A DNA stretch of 26,843 nt. Origin: DASUSF01 sp036375275. GTDB taxonomy: Bacteria > Pseudomonadota > Alphaproteobacteria > Geminicoccales > Geminicoccaceae. Below are positions 1-9,394 of this stretch, one piece after another; the stretch's first letter is position 1; the number at the start of each line of letters is the position of its first letter. The stretch lies in the NCBI GenBank assembly GCA_036375275.1, contig DASUSF010000344.1:1-26843 (forward strand), in the 5' to 3' direction. The position numbers were made by a program, and so were the translations under genes. The notes beneath the pieces are model-generated. The model saw only the letters and a program-made list of their open reading frames with translations, was not told the origin of the DNA and did not search any database.

Positions 1-393
1 ATCAGGAAGGCGTACCCGGGTCACGCCAAGCGGGTCATGCTCGGCGTCTGGTCGTACCTTCGCCAGTTCATGTACACCAAGTTCGTGATCGTCACGGATG
101 CCGACATCGACGCCCGCGACTGGAAGGACGTGATCTGGGCGCTCTCGACCCGGGTCGACCCCGCCCGCGACGTCACCATCCTCGAGCACACCCCGATCGA
201 CTACCTCGACTTCGCGAGCCCGGAGAGCGGGCTCGGCTCCAAGCTCGGGATCGACGCGACCGACAAGTGGCCGCCCGAGACAAAGCGGGAGTGGGGGCGG
301 AAGATCCGGATGAGCGACGAGGTGATCGAAAAGGTCACCGCGCGCTGGGCCGACTACGGCCTGCCCGGCTCCGGTCGCCCGATCTGGAAGTGA
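1..393 (+). CDS. ubiD: UbiD-family decarboxylase, C-terminal fragment (5' end outside window)
   Basis: The open frame runs from base 1 to a TGA at 391-393, giving the last 130 codons. The sequence includes the UbiD C-terminal signature: a GVWSYLRQFMYTKFVIVTD stretch, then DWKDVIWALSTRVDPARD, the aspartate-rich DYLDFASP segment, and the GSKLGIDATDKWPPE region. UbiD enzymes are prenylated-FMN-dependent decarboxylases; the classical member removes the carboxylate of 3-octaprenyl-4-hydroxybenzoate in ubiquinone synthesis. The residual length and the LGIDATDKW motif fit the ubiquinone-pathway UbiD better than the distant phenylphosphate or aromatic-acid decarboxylases, but the N-terminal catalytic part is not visible, so the substrate is inferred. 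It is codirectional with the following osmC gene, with a gap of about 120 bp and a possible promoter in that gap. Confidence 0.9.
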   Translation: MRKAYPGHAKRVMLGVWSYLRQFMYTKFVIVTDADIDARDWKDVIWALSTRVDPARDVTILEHTPIDYLDFASPESGLGSKLGIDATDKWPPETKREWGRKIRMSDEVIEKVTARWADYGLPGSGRPIWK

Positions 394-444
394 TCCTCGG
401 GAGGTCGCTCCGGAGGCGGGTCGGCTCCGCGGTCCGCCCCGGCG

Positions 445-474
445 TGGACAGGCGCCCCCGTGCCGCGCCATAGT
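445..474 (+). promoter_or_regulatory. Possible sigma-70-type promoter for the osmC gene
   Basis: TGGACA at 445-450 (one mismatch to TTGACA) is followed after 18 bp by CATAGT at 469-474 (four of six matches to TATAAT). Transcription would begin near 482, about 30 bases before the osmC start. Found by eye only; chance matches are possible, although A/T-rich hexamers are rare in this DNA. Confidence 0.3.
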
Positions 475-512
475 GGACGCAACCCGAGATCGAGAGCTGA
501 GGGAGCAAACCG

Positions 513-938
513 ATGGTGGCACGCAAGGCGGATGCCGAGTGGCAGGGCGACCTGCCCTCGGGCAGCGGCAAGATGAGCCTCGGCAGCGGCGCCTATTCCG
601 GCGCGTACTCGTTCCGCTCGCGCTTCGAGAGCGGCGACGGCACCAATCCGGAAGAGCTGATCGCGGCCGCGCACGCCGGCTGCTTCTCGATGGCGCTCTC
701 GCACGGGCTGGCTTCCGCCGGGCACAAGCCGGAGCGCGTCCACACGACCGCCACGGTGGAGCTCGAGAAGCAGGGCGAGGGCTTCGCGATCACGCGCATC
801 CGCCTGGTCTGCGAGGCGCGGGTGCCGGGCATCGACGCGGCCACCTTCAAGCAGCAGGCCGAGACCGCCAAGACCGGCTGCCCGGTCTCGAAGGCGCTGT
901 CGGCGACGCCGATCGAGCTCGACGCCCGGCTGCTCTGA
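513..938 (+). CDS. osmC: OsmC family peroxiredoxin
   Basis: A 141-aa protein of normal OsmC length. OsmC enzymes are small cytoplasmic thiol peroxidases that reduce organic hydroperoxides. The two redox cysteines are both present: C57 in AHAGCFSMAL and C123 in TGCPVSKAL. The NPEELIAAAHAGCFSMALSH motif groups it with OsmC proper rather than Ohr. The ATG is preceded by GAGGGAG at good spacing (bases about 498-504), which decides the start. It stands alone between ubiD and the propeptide-like gene. The family is usually induced by osmotic or stationary-phase stress, but no specific operator is visible here. Confidence 0.93.
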   Translation: MVARKADAEWQGDLPSGSGKMSLGSGAYSGAYSFRSRFESGDGTNPEELIAAAHAGCFSMALSHGLASAGHKPERVHTTATVELEKQGEGFAITRIRLVCEARVPGIDAATFKQQAETAKTGCPVSKALSATPIELDARLL

Positions 939-1076
939 GCGCGGGCGCGGCGGGGTCGGATGCGTCTTCGCCGCGTCGCGGCGTGCCACGGCCCTGGAGA
1001 TCGGGAAGCAGCCGCCGCAGCGCGCGCCGAGGCGATCGCGTTCCCGGGGCGGCGTCGCACGCGCTGCTCCCGGCTC

Positions 1077-1457
1077 ATGCGCATCGTCGCGCTCCTGCTC
1101 GTGGTCTCCGCCTGCGCCCGGGCCGAGGAGAACGCCGTGGAACGGATTCCGCTCGCCCTGCTCATGAAGACCGACCACCGGAACCCGGAGGACGTCCGGC
1201 GCGCGGCCGAGGCGGCCGCCGCCCTCGGCATCGAGATCACCGGTCACGGCCGGGCGAGCGTCAGCGGCCGGGTCTCGCCGGAGGTGTTCGAGCGGCTGTT
1301 CGGCGCCACCGCCGAGGAACTTCCGGCGGAATCGCCGGGTGCGCGGGACGCCGGCCGCCCGGGCGGCTACGCCACCTCAGTGCCGCTGCCGCTGCCGCCG
1401 GATCTCGCGGGCCTCGTGACGGAGATCACGATCCCGCCGCCCGCCCGCCGTCTATGA
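1077..1457 (+). CDS. Stand-alone protease propeptide-like protein (possible protease inhibitor)
   Basis: A 126-aa product from ATG 1077. Residues 50-76 align without gaps to residues 77-103 of the propeptide of the subtilase encoded immediately downstream, 15 of 27 identical by my count. Shared features include the initial LG, a central SVS, FER and the closing FG. It has no catalytic domain, so it looks like a free propeptide, the design of I9-type protease inhibitors and folding chaperones. From this start the N-terminus (MRIVALLLVVSAC) reads as a short lipoprotein signal with lipobox VSAC, suggesting a lipid-anchored protein. The start is uncertain: the frame also opens at 960 (165 aa, arginine-rich, no signal peptide), and no good ribosome site precedes 1077. 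Its TGA (1455-1457) overlaps an ATG of the protease frame (1454), so the two genes are probably coupled. The function is inferred from homology and position. Confidence 0.65.
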   Translation: MRIVALLLVVSACARAEENAVERIPLALLMKTDHRNPEDVRRAAEAAAALGIEITGHGRASVSGRVSPEVFERLFGATAEELPAESPGARDAGRPGGYATSVPLPLPPDLAGLVTEITIPPPARRL

Positions 1458-1489
1458 CGGCCCGCAAGGGCATGCCCAGGGAGCGAACG

Positions 1490-3028
1490 ATGGCCAGGGC
1501 CGCGCAAACCGCCAGACCGCGTCGACAGACTGCCCGGGCGCGGAAGCCCGGTCCCGGCGGGCAGCCCGGCGAGACCCTCCGCATCGGCGTGACCTTCCCC
1601 CGCCCCGGCGGCTTCGAGGGGGTGGTGCGGACGTCCGAGCGCCTCGGCGCGGCGACCGTGATGGCCTATCGGCCGGATGAGACCGAGCGCGAGCGGGCGC
1701 TGGCCCATCTCGAGCAGCTGGGCTTCCGCGTGACGGTGCGCGGTCAGCTCAGCGTCTCCGTGCGCGGCTCCCGCGAGCTGTTCGAGCGGACCTTCGGGAC
1801 CGAGCTCTCGCCGGTCCGCATGCCGGACGACGAGGCGTCGATGGCGCAGGCTCCCTCGGTCCTCTACCCGCTCGAGGGCGCGCCCTGGTCGCCGGACCCG
1901 ACCCTCGGCGCCATGATCGACGACGCCTACATCCAGTGGCCGCACCTGTACTTCAACAACCGGTTCACGGCGCCGCCCTCGCCGGTCCCGCCCCGCGTCG
2001 ACTACCACCATCTGCGGGTGCCGGGGGACGTGAACCTCCTGCTCAACGTCGACCGGGTCCACCGCGCCGGAATCACGGGGCGCAACGTCCGGGTGGCGAT
2101 GATCGACAGCGGGTTCGCGCACGGCCACGGCTACTTCGTCGAGCGCGGCTACATCACGACCACCGTCCTCGCCCCCGGCGCGAGCCGGGCGGATCTCGAC
2201 GGCACCGGGCACGGCACCGGCGAGTCCGCGAACCTGCTGGCGATCGCGCCCGACGCCCACTTCTTCGGCATCAAGCTCGACAACGAGGGCGACCCCAACG
2301 TCGGCGCCAGCGTGCTCGAAGGCTTCCAGGAGGCGCTCGCGCACAACCCGCAGGTGATCAGCGTGAGCCTCGGCTACGACCTCTGCCCGTCCGACCCGTT
2401 GACCGGGCAGCGGACCAGCAACCAGCATCTGACCGCGCTGCCGAACAGCCTGAAGCCGCTGGAAGCGGAGATCCAGGCGGCGGTCGCGAGCGGCATCGTG
2501 GTCGTGTTCTCGGCCGGCAACGGCCACGTCGCCTTCCCCGGCATGATGCGCGAGGTGATCTCGGCGGGCGGCGTGTTCGTGGCCGAGGACGGGAGGATGC
2601 TCGCCTCCGACTACGCGAGCGCGTTCGCGAGCCGGATCTACCCGGGGCGCCACGTGCCGGACGTCTGCGGCCTCGTCGGCGAGGCCGGCAACAACGCCTC
2701 CTACATCATGCTGCCAGTCGACCCCGGCTGCACCCTGGACCGCAGGGGGGACGGCACCGGCGGCGGCGACGGCTGGGGCGTGTTCAGCGGCACCTCGGCG
2801 GCGGCCCCGCAGCTCGCGGGCGTGTGCGCGCTGCTGCTCGAGGAGAATCCGGGACTGTCGGCGTCCGACATCAGGAACGTGCTCCGCGCCTCCGCCCGGG
2901 ACGTCCTCCTCGGGAGCGCGAATCCGGCGAGCAACGCGGGCCAGGGCGGCATGCCCGCCGGGACCGGCCCGGACGGCGCGACCGGCGCCGGACTGGTCGA
3001 CGCGTTCAAGGCGTGGCAGCTGGTCTGA
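1490..3028 (+). CDS. S8 (subtilisin) family serine protease with N-terminal propeptide
   Basis: A 512-aa protein with the full subtilase triad: D206 (VAMIDSG), H241 (GTGHGTG) and S436 (FSGTSAAAP), plus the oxyanion asparagine in FSAGNGH. Residues about 28-135 form a propeptide with an LG...SVS...FER.FG core; the catalytic domain runs from about 170 to the C-terminus. The first 25 residues are Arg/Pro/Gln-rich without a hydrophobic stretch, so no Sec signal is visible. The chosen ATG has AGGGAG six bases upstream; in-frame ATGs at 1454 and 1472 would add 12 or 6 residues, and 1454 gives a 4-bp overlap with the propeptide-like gene before it. The active domain is intact, so it should be an active endopeptidase; the target is unknown. 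It converges on pccA. Confidence 0.9.
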   Translation: MARAAQTARPRRQTARARKPGPGGQPGETLRIGVTFPRPGGFEGVVRTSERLGAATVMAYRPDETERERALAHLEQLGFRVTVRGQLSVSVRGSRELFERTFGTELSPVRMPDDEASMAQAPSVLYPLEGAPWSPDPTLGAMIDDAYIQWPHLYFNNRFTAPPSPVPPRVDYHHLRVPGDVNLLLNVDRVHRAGITGRNVRVAMIDSGFAHGHGYFVERGYITTTVLAPGASRADLDGTGHGTGESANLLAIAPDAHFFGIKLDNEGDPNVGASVLEGFQEALAHNPQVISVSLGYDLCPSDPLTGQRTSNQHLTALPNSLKPLEAEIQAAVASGIVVVFSAGNGHVAFPGMMREVISAGGVFVAEDGRMLASDYASAFASRIYPGRHVPDVCGLVGEAGNNASYIMLPVDPGCTLDRRGDGTGGGDGWGVFSGTSAAAPQLAGVCALLLEENPGLSASDIRNVLRASARDVLLGSANPASNAGQGGMPAGTGPDGATGAGLVDAFKAWQLV

Positions 3029-3126
3029 AGGCCGCCCTCGCGCCGCCTCGGGACGGCTCCCGGACTTCGTGCGGAGGATCCGACGCCGGGCCATGCAGCG
3101 CGACGCGTGAAGGCGAGAGATGAGCT

Positions 3127-5127
<2,001 letters not shown>

Positions 5128-5160
5128 CCGGCGCTCGCCTCTGGTCAGCGGGCGGCCACT

Positions 5161-5310
5161 CTAGAGCAGCATCCGGTCAGACGCGATCGCCGTCTGCCGA
5201 TCATCGTCCGGATGAAGCTGCTCTATCCCATTGGAGTAGAGCCGTTTGCTTGCGATGAGCGTGATACAATCGCTGTCCAGGACGTTCCACCTCGTCGAAA
5301 ACGGTTCTGG
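5161..5310 (+). repeat. Two-hairpin interspersed repeat, copy A
   Basis: About 150 bp starting CTAGAGC. Hairpin 1 has outer arms TAGAGCAGC (5162-5170) and GCTGCTCTA (5217-5225), and an inner stem CAGACG/CGTCTG (5178-5183 and 5191-5196). A linker reading atcccattggagtagag follows, then a half-site CGATGAGCG. The right end (5291-5310) matches the corresponding end of copy C in 16 of 20 positions by my count. It has the same order and length as copy B (14806-14955). The second hairpin is decayed. It lies between pccA and the small secreted-protein gene. Confidence 0.75.
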
Positions 5311-5353
5311 TGGCGGCGGCCGCGCCGACGACGTGGCGGGCGCGCCGCCTGGC

Positions 5354-5719
5354 TCAGCCCGAGGACGGCTTGCAGCCCCGCCAGGCCATCTCCTGCAGGT
5401 GCGCGTTGGCCGAGGCCAGCTGGATCAGGATCGCGTTCTGCATCTGCGGGCTCGAGGCCGCGAGCGCGCCCTTGTGGATCGCCTGGTCGACGTTCCCCGA
5501 TCCGCCGCCGCTGATGCCGAGCTTGCCGAGCATGTCCGAGCCGGACTGCATCGCCTGCTTGGCCGCCTGGGTCTTGAGCGTGCTGGCGCTGTCCAGCTCC
5601 TGCTGCGCCATCTTCTCGAGATCCTGACAGCGCTTGCTCTGCGCCTGCGCCGGCGCAGCGACGAGCGCGCCGGCCAGGATCGCCGCTCCACAGGTCGTCG
5701 CCCTGATCCTCTCGATCAT
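5354..5719 (-). CDS. Small secreted protein of unknown function
   Basis: A 121-aa protein with a clear Sec signal peptide: positive n-region (MIERIR), hydrophobic core (AAILAGALVAA) and a likely AQA cleavage site near residue 27. The mature part is about 94 residues, predicted mainly helical, with a glycine/serine-rich centre (GISGGGSG) and two cysteines, one close to each end of the mature chain, that could form a disulfide in the periplasm. I do not recognise the family. The ATG follows GAGGAAGAGG, a strong ribosome site. It lies between the alcohol dehydrogenase gene and pccA on the same strand, with a hairpin just upstream and repeat copy A downstream. Confidence 0.7.
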   Translation of the reverse strand: MIERIRATTCGAAILAGALVAAPAQAQSKRCQDLEKMAQQELDSASTLKTQAAKQAMQSGSDMLGKLGISGGGSGNVDQAIHKGALAASSPQMQNAILIQLASANAHLQEMAWRGCKPSSG

Positions 5720-5734
5720 CCTCTTCCTCCGATG

Positions 5735-5775
5735 CCGGTTGATGAGCGAAGCAGCTCGCTCCCCAGCGCAACCGG
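5735..5775 (-). promoter_or_regulatory. Two-tier hairpin in the leader of the small secreted-protein gene
   Basis: Outer arms CCGGTT (5735-5740) and AACCGG (5770-5775) enclose inner arms GAGCGA (5744-5749) and TCGCTC (5756-5761). It sits between the stop of the alcohol dehydrogenase and the start of the secreted-protein gene. No T-run follows, so it is not a classical intrinsic terminator; it may be a processing or leader structure. Confidence 0.35.
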
Positions 5776-5815
5776 AGAATGCGCCCGCGGTTCCCTCCGC
5801 CCGGCCGGCCCGGGG

Positions 5816-6964
5816 TCAGCCGAGGCCTTCGTTCGGGATGATGGTCGACTTCACGGTGCGCATCGCGATCGCCGCCTGGATCGCTTCCCCGACGCCATCC
5901 TCGGTGAACGGGAAGAGGGTCTGCATGTCGTAGAAGGGATAGCGGTCGCGGGCGCGATCGAGCATCGCGACGCCGAGGGTCAGGTCATTGGCGGTGAAGG
6001 CCCAGGAGCCGAGCACGTTGAGGTCCTTGGTGCAGATCCGGTGCCAGCTGGTCTCGATCGAGCCGGCGTCGGTGAACTGGCCCATCTCGACGTAGGTGCC
6101 GCCGTCCCGGAGCATCTCGATCCCCTCGGGTCCGGCCGACGGATGCCCGGAGCAGTCCATCTCGAGATCGGCGCCGTAGCCCCCGACGATCTCCCGGACC
6201 GCCTCGACCCGTTCTGCAGGCGTCTTCACTTCCTCAAGATTCACCGTCGCTTCGGCGCCGAACTTGCGGCAGAGGGCGAGGCGCGGGCTCTCCGGCGCGC
6301 CGACCACGATCACGCGCCCGGCGCCCATTTCCCGGGCCGCCGCGACCGCCAGCACCCCGATCGGCCCGGAGCCCTGGATCACCACCGTGTCCCCGTACCT
6401 GAAGCCGCCGATCTTCTGGGCGCGCGCGAAGGCGCGGATGCAGGAGGTGAGGGGCTCGGAAAGCGCGCCAAGCCGGAGCGGCATGTCGTCGGGCAAGCGG
6501 TAGATCTTGGTGCCCGGGAGCTGGTCCAGGTCGACGTACACCATCTCGGCGAAGCCGCCCCAGAGGTGCGGCGGCTTGTCGAAGCCGAGATAGCGGCCGT
6601 AGTAGACCGGGGTCAGGCACTTGTTCGCCGTCTCGGGATAGTGGGTGCACCAGTGGCAGTGGCCGCACGGCATGAGCGGCGGCAGCATCACCTTGGCGCC
6701 CATCTCGAGCGGCTGGCCCGGCCAGTCGTGGGTCAGCTCCGGCCCGATCTCGACCACCACGCCCGCCATCTCGTGGCCCAGGGTGAACGGCCACGGCAAG
6801 GGCTTCGGCCAGTGACCCTTCAGGATGTGCAGGTCGGTCCCGCACACCCCGCACGCGCCGATCTGGATCAGCGCCGCCTTCTTCGGCACCTTCGGTCGCG
6901 GCACCTCCCGGATCACAGGCAGGGCGCCCGGGCCGTCGAACGTCGCGACACGGATGGCGGTCAT
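5816..6964 (-). CDS. Zinc-dependent medium-chain alcohol dehydrogenase
   Basis: A 382-aa MDR-superfamily NAD(P)-dependent dehydrogenase. Catalytic zinc ligands are C41 (GVCGTD) and H64-E65 (GHEMAG). Structural-zinc cysteines are C100, C103 and C106 plus C116; the last spacing is slightly longer than usual. The Rossmann fold shows GSGPIG. The substrate cannot be read from sequence; the threonine/butanediol/polyol dehydrogenase branch is a reasonable neighbourhood. ATG 6964 has AGGGGAT upstream and begins 12 bp after the stop of vapC, so it can be co-transcribed with the toxin-antitoxin genes. No obvious functional link to propionyl-CoA carboxylase is known to me. Confidence 0.88.
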   Translation of the reverse strand: MTAIRVATFDGPGALPVIREVPRPKVPKKAALIQIGACGVCGTDLHILKGHWPKPLPWPFTLGHEMAGVVVEIGPELTHDWPGQPLEMGAKVMLPPLMPCGHCHWCTHYPETANKCLTPVYYGRYLGFDKPPHLWGGFAEMVYVDLDQLPGTKIYRLPDDMPLRLGALSEPLTSCIRAFARAQKIGGFRYGDTVVIQGSGPIGVLAVAAAREMGAGRVIVVGAPESPRLALCRKFGAEATVNLEEVKTPAERVEAVREIVGGYGADLEMDCSGHPSAGPEGIEMLRDGGTYVEMGQFTDAGSIETSWHRICTKDLNVLGSWAFTANDLTLGVAMLDRARDRYPFYDMQTLFPFTEDGVGEAIQAAIAMRTVKSTIIPNEGLG

Positions 6965-6976
6965 GAGCTTGATCCC

Positions 6977-7396
6977 CTAAGGCAGCGGTTCGAACGGGTT
7001 GAGGACCTCGACGCCGGTGCGCTCGAAGTCCCGGACGTTTCTGGTGACCACCACCATCTGGTGCACCAATGCGGTCGCCGCGATCAAGCCATCGACCGCC
7101 GGCGGGCGGACCCGGGCCGTGAGCCACCCCCACTGCTCGGCGATGCGCCGGTCCAGCCCGACGATCCGGTCCGCGAACACGCCGATCATGAGGAGCAACC
7201 ATCGTTCGAGCCGGAGCGCACGACCCGCGTCGCGCGGTCGTAAGCCTTCGAGGCCGGCGCGAAGCTCCCCGATGACCAGAACGCTGACGGCCAGGTCGTC
7301 ACGATCGGTCCGCCCATACCAAGCCCGGACCTCCGGTCGGCAGCGGTCGCCCTTCGCGAGCTCGGACAGCACGTTCGTGTCGATCAGAAACCTCAC
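6977..7396 (-). CDS. vapC: PIN-domain toxin, VapC family
   Basis: A 139-aa PIN-domain ribonuclease. The four acidic metal-binding residues are present: D6 (LIDTNVLSE), E44 (VIGELRAG), D102 (AVDGLIAA) and D123 (NVRDFE). VapC toxins cleave RNA, commonly initiator tRNA or rRNA, and are held inactive by the partner antitoxin. The start codon is GTG, overlapping the antitoxin stop by 4 bp (GTGA), the standard coupled arrangement. The C-terminal VLNPFEP sequence is typical of this subgroup. The toxin looks intact. Together with the antitoxin it interrupts the pccB-pccA neighbourhood. Confidence 0.92.
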   Translation of the reverse strand: MRFLIDTNVLSELAKGDRCRPEVRAWYGRTDRDDLAVSVLVIGELRAGLEGLRPRDAGRALRLERWLLLMIGVFADRIVGLDRRIAEQWGWLTARVRPPAVDGLIAATALVHQMVVVTRNVRDFERTGVEVLNPFEPLP

Positions 7397-7632
7397 AGAT
7401 CGACATCACGCGGCGGGCTCTTGTCCCGATCGATCTCCAGCCCGTCCAGTGGGACGGCGGCCAGGAACTCCTTGAAGTCGATCTGCCGCTTCTGCATGAG
7501 CTCGTACTGCTCGGCCGAGAGCACGACCACGCTCGCCTTGCCCCGGCGGGTCACGGTCTGCGGCCCCTCGTCGATCGCCTTCTGAACCAGCTCGCTGAAC
7601 CGGGCTTTGGCCTGCTGAAGCTGCCATTCCAT
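7393..7632 (-). CDS. Phd/YefM-family antitoxin
   Basis: A 79-aa protein. Residues 1-50 match the Phd/YefM DNA-binding domain: MEWQLQQAKARFSELVQKA, then GPQTVTRRGKASVVVLSAEQYE. Residues after 50 are acidic and likely disordered, the part that would wrap the toxin. It neutralises VapC and normally represses its own operon. It overlaps the toxin start by 4 bp. A perfect inverted repeat 15 bp upstream is the likely operator. Phd-type antitoxins paired with PIN toxins are common in Alphaproteobacteria. Confidence 0.92.
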   Translation of the reverse strand: MEWQLQQAKARFSELVQKAIDEGPQTVTRRGKASVVVLSAEQYELMQKRQIDFKEFLAAVPLDGLEIDRDKSPPRDVDL

Positions 7633-7646
7633 CAGGGCACTCCGAA

Positions 7647-7692
7647 CTGACCAGTATGGTCAGAAGGTAGCCGCGAGGCGAGCCGAGGTCAA
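7647..7692 (-). promoter_or_regulatory. Promoter/operator of the toxin-antitoxin operon
   Basis: A perfect inverted repeat CTGACC-agtat-GGTCAG occupies 7647-7663. On the minus strand a TTGACC box (7692-7687) is followed after 17 bp by TACCTT (7669-7664), a plausible -35/-10 pair that would place the transcription start near 7657, inside the inverted repeat. Binding there by the antitoxin would block initiation. The palindrome is seen directly; the promoter assignment is inference. Confidence 0.55.
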
Positions 7693-7726
7693 CGCGTACG
7701 CCGCGCGGCCGCGACCGCCGGAGGCG

Positions 7727-9259
7727 TCACAACGGGATGTTGGCGTGCTTCTTCCACGGGTTCTGGAGCTGCTTGGTGCGGAGCCGGTGGAGCGCGCGAC
7801 CGACCCGGCGGCGGGTGCCGTGCGGCATGATGACGTCGTCGATGAAGCCCCGGCTGGCGGCGACGAACGGGTTCGCGAAGCGCGCCCGGTACTCTTCCGT
7901 CCGGCGCTCGATCTTCTCGGGGTCGCCGAGGTCGCCGCGAAAGATGATCTCGACCGCGCCCTTCGGCCCCATCACCGCGATCTCGGCCTGCGGCCAGGCG
8001 TAGTTGACGTCGCCCCGGAGGTGCTTGCTGCTCATCACGTCGTAGGCGCCGCCATAGGCCTTGCGCGTGATCACCGTGACCTTGGGGACGGTCGCCTCGG
8101 CGAACGCGAACAGGAGCTTGGAGCCATGGGTGATGATCCCGCCGTATTCCTGCGCCGTCCCGGGCAGGAACCCGGGCACGTCGACGAAGGTCAGGATCGG
8201 GATGTTGAAGCAGTCGCAGAAGCGGACGAACCGCGCGGCCTTCCTGGAGCTGTCGATGTCGAGGCAGCCGGCGAGCACCATCGGCTGGTTGGCGACGATC
8301 CCGACCGTGGAGCCCTCGATCCGGCCGAAGCCGGTGATGATGTTCCGGGCGTGGTCGGGCTTGAGCTCGAAGAAGTCGCTCTCGTCGACCACCTTCAGGA
8401 TCAGCTCCTTCATGTCGTATGGCTTGTTCGGGTTCGCCGGCACCAGCGTATCGAGCGAGAAGTCGTCGCGCTCGACCGTATCCTCGGTCGCCCGGAGCGG
8501 CGGCTGCGCCCGGTTGCTCGCCGGCAGGAAGTCGATGAAGCGCCGCAGCTCGTGCAGCGCCTGGACGTCGTTGTCGAAGGCACCGTCGGCAACGCCCGAG
8601 CGCTGGGTGTGGGTCGAGGCGCCGCCGAGCTCCTCGTGGCTCACCTCCTCCTGGGTCACCGTCCTGACCACGTCCGGGCCGGTCACGAACATGTAGGAGC
8701 TGTCCCGGACCATGAAGATGAAATCGGTCATTGCCGGCGAATAGACCGCGCCCCCGGCGCACGGCCCCATGATCACGCTGACCTGCGGCACCACGCCGGA
8801 AGCCAGCACGTTCCGCTCGAACACGTCGGCGTAGCCGGCGAGGCTCGCGACCCCTTCCTGGATCCGTGCGCCACCGGAATCGTTCAAGCCAATGACCGGT
8901 GCCCCGACCTTCACCGCCTGGTCCATGATCTTGCAGATCTTCTCGGCATGGGCCTCGGACAGCGCGCCGCCGAAGACCGTGAAGTCCTGGCTGAAGACGT
9001 AGACCAGGCGGCCGTTGACCGTGCCCGAGCCGGTCACCACCCCGTCGCCCGGAACCCGCTGCTCGTGCATGCCGAACTCGGTGCAGCGGTGCTCGACGAA
9101 CATGTCGATCTCCTCGAACGAGTCGGAATCGAGGAGCAGGTCGAGCCGCTCGCGCGCCGACAGCTTGCCGCGCGCATGCTGGGCCTGGATGCGCCGCGTG
9201 CCGCCACCGGCGCGCGCCGCCTCGCGCTTGGCCTCCAACTGCTCGAGAATCTCGCGCAC
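7727..9259 (-). CDS. pccB: Propionyl-CoA carboxylase beta subunit (carboxyltransferase)
   Basis: A 510-aa carboxyltransferase of the usual PccB length. Recognisable motifs are SGGARIQEGVASLAGYADVF, the MGPCAGGAVYSPAMTDF loop, EELGGASTH, and the C-terminal VDVPGFLPGTAQEYGGII and KAYGGAYDVMSSK motifs. It transfers the carboxyl group from biotin on PccA to propionyl-CoA, giving methylmalonyl-CoA. I start at GTG 9259 (protein V/M-REILEQLEAKR) because this is where PccB homologues begin. An in-frame ATG at 9400 would add 47 Arg/Gly-rich residues unlike the family. The gene is divergent from the cyclase gene. An acetyl- or methylcrotonyl-CoA role is less likely given the GGAYDVMSSK region. Confidence 0.92.
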   Translation of the reverse strand: MREILEQLEAKREAARAGGGTRRIQAQHARGKLSARERLDLLLDSDSFEEIDMFVEHRCTEFGMHEQRVPGDGVVTGSGTVNGRLVYVFSQDFTVFGGALSEAHAEKICKIMDQAVKVGAPVIGLNDSGGARIQEGVASLAGYADVFERNVLASGVVPQVSVIMGPCAGGAVYSPAMTDFIFMVRDSSYMFVTGPDVVRTVTQEEVSHEELGGASTHTQRSGVADGAFDNDVQALHELRRFIDFLPASNRAQPPLRATEDTVERDDFSLDTLVPANPNKPYDMKELILKVVDESDFFELKPDHARNIITGFGRIEGSTVGIVANQPMVLAGCLDIDSSRKAARFVRFCDCFNIPILTFVDVPGFLPGTAQEYGGIITHGSKLLFAFAEATVPKVTVITRKAYGGAYDVMSSKHLRGDVNYAWPQAEIAVMGPKGAVEIIFRGDLGDPEKIERRTEEYRARFANPFVAASRGFIDDVIMPHGTRRRVGRALHRLRTKQLQNPWKKHANIPL

Positions 9260-9394
9260 CCGCCTGCCCCGCCGTCGTCCGTCACGCCCGGCAGGTTCGT
9301 AGCACCGCGACGAAGCCCGGGCAAACCACCGCCGTCGCCACGCCCCGTTCTCGCGGCGCGCGGCATCCCCCGCGCCCCCCTGCGCGCCATAGGA

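Noticed and set aside
473..1489. N-terminal extension of the subtilase frame back to base 473
   Set aside because: The added sequence overlaps osmC and the propeptide-like gene out of frame and is Arg/Gly-rich; AGGGAG before ATG 1490 supports the shorter form.
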